NCBI GenBank assembly: GCA_030656195.1 | Contig: JAUSOJ010000309.1 | Span: 1 to 49,001, forward strand | Reading direction: 5' to 3' | From: Lutibacter sp. | GTDB lineage: Bacteria > Bacteroidota > Bacteroidia > Flavobacteriales > Flavobacteriaceae | DNA length: 49,001 nt | Shown: positions 44,068-49,001 of the stretch, piece after piece | Numbering within the stretch: position 1 is the first letter of the stretch | Layout: each line of letters starts with the position of its first letter | Position numbers and translations under genes: made by a program | The notes under the pieces: model-generated | What the model was told of the DNA's origin: nothing | Seen by the model: only the letters and a program-made list of their open reading frames with translations | Databases searched by the model: none

Positions 44068-45090
44068 ATGAACGAAAACTTGAATCCTGATAAAAATACT
44101 TCTTCTCCTGAGGACTTGGAAGTTGAAAAAAAATTGCGCCCGTTATCATTTGATGATTTTACGGGTCAGGAACAAGTGATTGACAATCTGAAAGTTTTTG
44201 TGAAAGCCGCGAATTTAAGAAACGAGGCTTTGGACCATACGTTGTTTCACGGTCCTCCCGGACTTGGAAAAACCACTTTAGCGCATATTCTGGCAAATGA
44301 ACTAAACGTCGGACTTAAAATTACTTCAGGTCCTGTATTGGATAAACCCGGAGATTTGGCCGGATTACTTACCAATTTAAGCGAAAGAGACGTGTTGTTT
44401 ATTGATGAAATTCATCGATTAAGTCCAATTGTGGAAGAATATTTATATTCGGCCATGGAAGATTATCGGATTGATATTATGATAGAGTCCGGTCCAAACG
44501 CACGAACCGTTCAAATAGATTTAGAACCTTTCACCTTAATTGGCGCCACCACACGATCGGGTTTGTTGACTGCGCCAATGCGCGCTCGTTTTGGAATCAG
44601 CAGCCGTTTGCAATATTACAATACCGAATTACTGACCACCATAGTGCAACGTAGTGCCATCATTTTAAAAGTTCCTATTTCTATGGAATCGGCTATTGAA
44701 ATAGCCGGAAGAAGCAGGGGAACGCCCAGAATTGCAAATGCTTTGTTAAGAAGAGTTAGAGATTTTGCCCAAATAAAAGGAAACGGAAAAATTAGTATTG
44801 AAATCGCCAAATATGCATTGAACGCCTTAAATGTTGATGCACATGGTTTGGATGAAATGGACAATAAAATTTTGACTACCATCATTGATAAGTTCAAAGG
44901 AGGTCCGGTTGGCATTAGCACCATAGCAACTGCAGTTGGTGAAAATACGGAAACCATAGAGGAAGTTTACGAACCTTTTTTGATTCAGGAAGGTTTTATT
45001 ATGCGAACGCCACGAGGTAGAGAAGTAACGGAACTTGCTTACAAACATTTAGGCCGAATAAAAGGAAATATTCAGGGAGGTTTATTTTAA
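44068..45090 (+). CDS. ruvB: Holliday junction branch-migration helicase RuvB
   Basis: This 340-residue AAA+ motor drives branch migration with RuvA. Walker A is [11 protein letters not shown], Walker [14 protein letters not shown], the sensor and arginine finger are in [19 protein letters not shown], and the winged helix ends [17 protein letters not shown]. Length is normal. It stands alone, without ruvA or ruvC nearby. Confidence 0.97.
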   Translation: MNENLNPDKNTSSPEDLEVEKKLRPLSFDDFTGQEQVIDNLKVFVKAANLRNEALDHTLFHGPPGLGKTTLAHILANELNVGLKITSGPVLDKPGDLAGLLTNLSERDVLFIDEIHRLSPIVEEYLYSAMEDYRIDIMIESGPNARTVQIDLEPFTLIGATTRSGLLTAPMRARFGISSRLQYYNTELLTTIVQRSAIILKVPISMESAIEIAGRSRGTPRIANALLRRVRDFAQIKGNGKISIEIAKYALNALNVDAHGLDEMDNKILTTIIDKFKGGPVGISTIATAVGENTETIEEVYEPFLIQEGFIMRTPRGREVTELAYKHLGRIKGNIQGGLF

Positions 45091-45095
45091 AAATA

Positions 45096-45115
45096 TTTGT
45101 GATACACATCACAAA
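45096..45115. promoter_or_regulatory. CRP/FNR-type operator before the SulP genes
   Basis: TTTGTGATACACATCACAAA is a perfect 20-base inverted repeat with the core TGTGA-N6-TCACA known for CRP/FNR-family sites. Its centre is 28.5 bases before the first base of the -7 box at 45134, close to -41.5 from a start about six bases after that box. Confidence 0.75.
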
Positions 45116-45133
45116 ACTAAAAATTGTTCAGTG

Positions 45134-45141
45134 TACTTTTG
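45134..45141 (+). promoter_or_regulatory. Predicted -7 box of the SulP genes
   Basis: TACTTTTG fits TAnnTTTG and lies 30 bases before ATG 45171. The -33 spot falls at the edge of the palindrome and lacks TTTG. Confidence 0.6.
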
Positions 45142-45170
45142 TTTGAGTAAAAATTCGAATCTTATTGGCT

Positions 45171-46886
45171 ATGAGTTTAAAAAAAATATTTCCTTTTTTA
45201 ATTTGGCTGCCTTTAGTAAAAAGCACTTGGAAAGATGATTTAATTGCGGGTATTACAGGAACAATTATTGTGATTCCACAAGCTGTTGCTTTTGCTATGA
45301 TTGCCGGTTTACCGCCAATTTATGGTTTTTATACAGCGATGATTACGCCAATAATTGCAGCTTTGTTTGGTTCTTCTTATCATTTAATTTCAGGGCCTAC
45401 CACGGCAATTTCAATTGTGGTTTATTCAACTTTAATCAAATTTGTAAATCCGGAAACAGATCTTGAAGGTTTTATTTCTTTGGCACTCGTCCTCACTTTT
45501 TTAGCGGGTCTTTTTCAATTTGCAATGGGCTTAATGCGTATGGGGAAATTGGTGAATTTTGTTTCACATTCCGTAATTATTGGTTTTACGGCCGGCGCGG
45601 GTATTTTAATTGCGGTTAAACAACTGAGACATGTTTTTGGGATTAAAGTTCCTCAAGGAAGTGCAATTCCCGAAATTTTAAGCTATATCATCGGCCATAT
45701 TTCAGAAACCAATTGGTATGTGTTTATTGTTGCCGTTGGAACTTTAATAATCGCCTTAACAATAAAATTATTGATAAAACCATTGGCAAGATATTATATG
45801 TTAATTGCCATGCTTCTGGGAAGTGTTATCGCAATTTTATTAGGAGGAAGTGCCAATGGCATTGAAACGGTTGGTCACATACCTTCTAATTTACCGCCAT
45901 TTAGAATTCCGGAGTTGACATACACAAACATAAGAGCGCTCAGTTCTGGCGCTATGATATTGGCTTTGTTGGGTTTAATTGAAGCGGTTGCAATCGGTAA
46001 ATCAATTGCATTGCACACACATCAAAAAATTGATGGGGATCAGGAATTTATCGGACAAGGTTTGTCAAATTTTGTGGCAAGTTTTTTCTCAAGTTATGCC
46101 GGTTCAGGCTCTTTTACGCGTTCTGGCGTAAATTATCAGGCCGGCGCAAAAACGCCCATGTCGTCAATTTTTGCCTCTATTTTTTTAATGGCAGTTCTTT
46201 TGTTGTTTGCCAATTACGCATCCTACCTGCCAAAAGCGGCCATGGGCGGAATTATATTGCTGGTAGGTTATAATTTGATCGATTTTCACCACATAAAACA
46301 AGTGTATATCAGCAGTGGCCGAGAATTAATTATCCTGTCCATTACGCTGTTGGGCACCTTGTTTTTTGATTTGGAGTTTGCGTTACTTGCCGGAATAATC
46401 GCTTCCTTTTATTTTTATATGGAACGTACATCTAAACCAAACATTGCTGTATTGGGCTTAAATGCTGAAAACAGATTGGTAAATATGATAAGAGATGAAA
46501 ATGCCAAGGAGTGTTCTAACATAAAAATTATTAGGATTGACGGATCTTTGTATTTTGGGTCTATTGAAAAGATTGCCGATTATTTGGATCATTTATATAA
46601 AGAAAATAAAATTAAACATCTGTTAATTTCTGCGGAAGGCATTAATTTTATTGATTTGGCGGCTGCTGAATGGCTTTCGAATGAAATAATTAATTGGCAA
46701 AAAAACCGTGGCGGAATCTATATTTCGGGATTAAAAATTGTTAGTCAGGATGTGCTTAGAAAAGGTGGATTTATCAACAGAATTGGTGAAAATATTTTTT
46801 TCAAGGATAATAAATCGGCAATTACAGCGATACATAAAAAATTAGACAAGCCTTGCGAAGTAAAAGCATTTGAAGAATGTAAGTAA
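45171..46886 (+). CDS. SulP family anion permease, first copy
   Basis: This 571-residue transporter carries an anion such as sulfate, sulfite or bicarbonate across the inner membrane. The N-terminal SulP fold (about 10-420) has PQAVAFAMIAGLPPIYGFYT and GSGSFTRSGVNYQAGAKTPM. A C-terminal STAS domain (about 440-550) follows. The STAS loop reads FIDLAAAEWL and lacks the Ser of the usual IDSSG. The tail has two Cys (KPCEVKAFEECK). The start is ATG 45171; an in-frame TTG two codons earlier is less likely. The substrate cannot be told from sequence. Confidence 0.92.
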   Translation: MSLKKIFPFLIWLPLVKSTWKDDLIAGITGTIIVIPQAVAFAMIAGLPPIYGFYTAMITPIIAALFGSSYHLISGPTTAISIVVYSTLIKFVNPETDLEGFISLALVLTFLAGLFQFAMGLMRMGKLVNFVSHSVIIGFTAGAGILIAVKQLRHVFGIKVPQGSAIPEILSYIIGHISETNWYVFIVAVGTLIIALTIKLLIKPLARYYMLIAMLLGSVIAILLGGSANGIETVGHIPSNLPPFRIPELTYTNIRALSSGAMILALLGLIEAVAIGKSIALHTHQKIDGDQEFIGQGLSNFVASFFSSYAGSGSFTRSGVNYQAGAKTPMSSIFASIFLMAVLLLFANYASYLPKAAMGGIILLVGYNLIDFHHIKQVYISSGRELIILSITLLGTLFFDLEFALLAGIIASFYFYMERTSKPNIAVLGLNAENRLVNMIRDENAKECSNIKIIRIDGSLYFGSIEKIADYLDHLYKENKIKHLLISAEGINFIDLAAAEWLSNEIINWQKNRGGIYISGLKIVSQDVLRKGGFINRIGENIFFKDNKSAITAIHKKLDKPCEVKAFEECK

Positions 46887-46935
46887 GTTTTTACTTTTTT
46901 ACCCATTAAATCACGCAGTTTATTTTAAGATAAAA

Positions 46936-48672
46936 ATGAATTATAAAAAGATTTTTCCAATTTTAGATTGGTTGCCAAACTATAAAAAGGAATTTTTTAA
47001 AAACGATTTGGGTGCCGGCTTAGCTGTTGGGATTATGCTGATTCCTCAAGGAATTGCCTATGCAATGATTGCTGGATTGCCTCCAATTTACGGATTGTAT
47101 ACGGCTATGATTCCGCAAATGGTATATGCAGTTTTTGGAACTTCCCGCCAGTTATCCGTTGGTCCTGTGGCCATGGACTCACTTATTGTGGCGTCGGGTG
47201 TTGCAACCTTGGCAGAAATTGGCACGGAACATTTTATCGAATTTGCCATTCTACTGGCTTTTATGATGGGTGTTTTGCAGGTGTTATTCGGCATTTTTAA
47301 ATTGGGATTTCTGGTTAATTTTTTGTCTAGGCCTGTTATTAGCGGATTTACTTCTGCGGCCGCATTAATTATTGCTTTAAGCCAATTAAAACATTTGATG
47401 GGAGTTGAGATTCAGCGAAATAATAAAATTCATGGTTTGGTGTTTGATGCTCTTCAACATTTAAAAGACATCAACTTCATAACATTGGCTATTGGCATCA
47501 TTTCAATACTGATTTTGATTTTTTTTAAACAGTTTTCTAAAAAAATACCTGCCGCATTGGTGGTGGTGGTGGTGGGGATTGTCATAGTCAAATTTTTTAA
47601 TTTGGATCAAATCGGTGTTAAAATAGTGGGAGATATCCCAAGCGGATTGCCTGATTTTATAGTTCCTTCTTTTGAAAAACAAACGCTCATTAATTTATTT
47701 CCCATTGCATTAACGTTATCTTTTATAGGTTTTTTAGAAGCAATATCCGTTGCTAAAGCCGTTGAACTAAAGCACAATGATTATAAAGTAATTCCCAATC
47801 AGGAGTTAATTGCACTGGGAATGGGAAATATTGTGGGCTCATTTTTTCAAACATATCCGGCAACGGGCGGTTTTTCAAGAACTGCGGTGAACAATCAGAC
47901 AGGCGCTAAAACGCCTATGGCTTCAATAATTTCAGGAACTGTGGTTGGACTTACCTTGTTGTTTTTTACACCCCTTTTTTACTATTTGCCCGAGGCTGTG
48001 CTGGCCGCAATTATTGTGGTTGCCGTTTTTGGGTTGCTGGACTTTACTGTTCCAAAACAATTGCTGAAATATTCAAAAAGAGAGCTTGTAATTTTAAATG
48101 TCACACTTTTAATTACGGCAACTGTTGGCATAAAAGAAGGTATTTTTGTCGGAGTTATCTTGTCGTTGGGCATGTTGATTTATACAACCACCAAACCGCA
48201 TATTGCGATTTTGGGCAGAATTCCCGACACCCATTTTTACCGGAACATCAAAAGATTTGAAGGATTGCTGATTACTTCCGAAGAAATTTTGATTGTGCGT
48301 TTTGATGCGCAGTTATTTTTTGCCAATGTGCAATATTTTAAAGATAAATTGGAAACCTCCGTAGCAGGAAAAGGAAAAAAATTAAAGTTAATAATCATTG
48401 ATGGTGAGAGTATCAATAGCATTGACAGCTCTGGGGTGTATATGTTAAATGATGTAATCACCAAGTATCGGAGATTAAATGTAGATATCGCCTTTACCGG
48501 AATGAAAGGGCCAGTTCGCGATGTGCTGGAAAAAAGCGGTATTATTAAGAAAATAGGTTATCAAAATTGTTTTTTGAGCATTCAGGAAGCAGTAGATGCT
48601 TTTGAAGAAGGAAAAAAAAGCAAGGATTCAGGAATCAAATTTTCCGATTTTATAAAACAGACAAATAGTTAA
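46936..48672 (+). CDS. SulP family anion permease, second copy
   Basis: This 578-residue paralog begins MNYKKIFPILDWLPNYKKEF and has PQGIAYAMIAGLPPIYGLYT and TGGFSRTAVNNQTGAKTPM. The STAS domain (about 440-555) keeps IDSSGVYML with the Ser that is phosphorylated in related STAS proteins. It lies 49 bases after the first copy, so both share the upstream promoter. ATG 46936 is chosen because an upstream in-frame TTG (46870) would overlap the previous gene and add an unusual tail. The two copies differ enough to serve different anions. Confidence 0.92.
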   Translation: MNYKKIFPILDWLPNYKKEFFKNDLGAGLAVGIMLIPQGIAYAMIAGLPPIYGLYTAMIPQMVYAVFGTSRQLSVGPVAMDSLIVASGVATLAEIGTEHFIEFAILLAFMMGVLQVLFGIFKLGFLVNFLSRPVISGFTSAAALIIALSQLKHLMGVEIQRNNKIHGLVFDALQHLKDINFITLAIGIISILILIFFKQFSKKIPAALVVVVVGIVIVKFFNLDQIGVKIVGDIPSGLPDFIVPSFEKQTLINLFPIALTLSFIGFLEAISVAKAVELKHNDYKVIPNQELIALGMGNIVGSFFQTYPATGGFSRTAVNNQTGAKTPMASIISGTVVGLTLLFFTPLFYYLPEAVLAAIIVVAVFGLLDFTVPKQLLKYSKRELVILNVTLLITATVGIKEGIFVGVILSLGMLIYTTTKPHIAILGRIPDTHFYRNIKRFEGLLITSEEILIVRFDAQLFFANVQYFKDKLETSVAGKGKKLKLIIIDGESINSIDSSGVYMLNDVITKYRRLNVDIAFTGMKGPVRDVLEKSGIIKKIGYQNCFLSIQEAVDAFEEGKKSKDSGIKFSDFIKQTNS

Positions 48673-48695
48673 TATTTTCAAAATATTTTCTGTAA

Positions 48696-48711
48696 TGTGA
48701 TGAAGATTACA
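48696..48711. promoter_or_regulatory. CRP/FNR-type operator before the MBL gene
   Basis: TGTGATGAAGATTACA is TGTGA-N6-TTACA, one base from a perfect inverted repeat. Its centre is 29.5 bases before the first base of the -7 box at 48733, nearly the same as the SulP site (28.5). Confidence 0.65.
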
Positions 48712-48732
48712 AATGAAAGATTATTCATCTTG

Positions 48733-48740
48733 TAATTTTG
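48733..48740 (+). promoter_or_regulatory. Predicted -7 box of the MBL gene
   Basis: TAATTTTG fits TAnnTTTG. The leader to ATG 48870 would be about 124 bases and includes two tiny open frames (48767-48775; 48772-48792). Confidence 0.5.
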
Positions 48741-48822
48741 AGAAACAACATATAAATCAATCAATTATGAAATGAGCTTATTGGATATATGAGGGGAACT
48801 CTGATTAAGATATGCGAATTAC

Positions 48823-48840
48823 TCCCGATAGCTATCGGGA
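48823..48840. repeat. 18-base perfect palindrome in the MBL leader
   Basis: TCCCGATAGCTATCGGGA can fold to a seven-base stem with an AGCT loop. No T-run follows, so it is not a simple terminator. One half occurs at 43987-43995. Confidence 0.6.
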
Positions 48841-48869
48841 AATCAATTAAAACAAAAAAATAGAACGAT

Positions 48870-49001
48870 ATGAAAGTAGAACAATTATTTACTAGCTGTT
48901 TGGCGGAAATGGCTTATTATATTGAGTCAAATGGAGAAGCTGCCATCATTGATCCTTTAAGAGAAACGGAACCGTATATTGAAATGGCAAAAGCCGACGG
49001 C
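48870..49001 (+). CDS. MBL-fold metallohydrolase, N-terminal fragment (persulfide dioxygenase-like)
   Basis: Only 44 residues are in the window: MKVEQLFTSCLAEMAYYI, then ESNGEAAIIDPLRETEPYIE. That opening is typical of ETHE1/Blh-type MBL proteins, which oxidise glutathione persulfide to sulfite, and several carry a rhodanese tail. The metal-binding HxHxDH lies past the edge, so activity cannot be confirmed here. The shared operator with the SulP genes supports a sulfur role. Confidence 0.8.
   Translation, partial: MKVEQLFTSCLAEMAYYIESNGEAAIIDPLRETEPYIEMAKADG

Overview
The window looks like a chromosomal segment of a low-GC member of the Bacteroidota, almost certainly Flavobacteriaceae. The evidence is a PorP/SprF-type protein (type IX secretion family), alternative complex III feeding an A1-type oxidase, paired OmpH-like chaperones beside bamA, promoters of the TAnnTTTG type, and heptad-like repeats between genes. 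The genus cannot be named from the sequence. I see no tRNA, rRNA, insertion sequence, prophage or CRISPR array. No gene-free stretch exceeds 300 bases.

Bases 1-10180 (minus strand) form a copper/silver-type resistance cluster. Reading in the direction of transcription it holds a HYC_CC_PP small protein, a CusA-like RND pump, a TolC-like channel, a CusB-like adaptor with an N-terminal metal-binding module and a C-terminal DUF3347 domain, an overlooked 42-residue Cys-Cys membrane protein coupled to cusB by ATGA, a DUF2911 protein, a His/Met-rich lipoprotein, an exported protein with three CPM...CPKCKMDL modules, and a P1B ATPase cut by the window edge. Similar CPM...CGMDL-type modules occur six times in three proteins, and a 53-base leader is duplicated before two genes.

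Bases 10347-32300 are core genes: porP-like, a gamma carbonic anhydrase-like protein, then on the minus strand murI, two ompH-like genes, bamA, uppS, a DUF6089 barrel protein, NAD kinase and a CBS protein. Then come pdxJ, an alpha/beta hydrolase, a holin-like membrane protein, trigger factor, a DEAD-box helicase, an M1 peptidase, an unknown exported protein beside an 18-base palindrome, clpP-clpX, dnaG with all four zinc ligands missing, and a SPOR protein.

Bases 32397-43950 are a respiratory unit: actABCDEF (quinol:cytochrome c oxidoreductase, alternative complex III), then after a terminator the oxidase subunits II and I. ActA carries two extra monoheme domains, seven CxxCH sites in all.

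Bases 44055-49001 hold ruvB, two tandem SulP anion transporters and the start of an MBL-fold protein resembling persulfide dioxygenases. The SulP pair and the MBL gene each have a CRP/FNR-like palindrome placed about 29 bases before a TAnnTTTG box, which suggests one regulator for a sulfur-related regulon continuing past the right edge.
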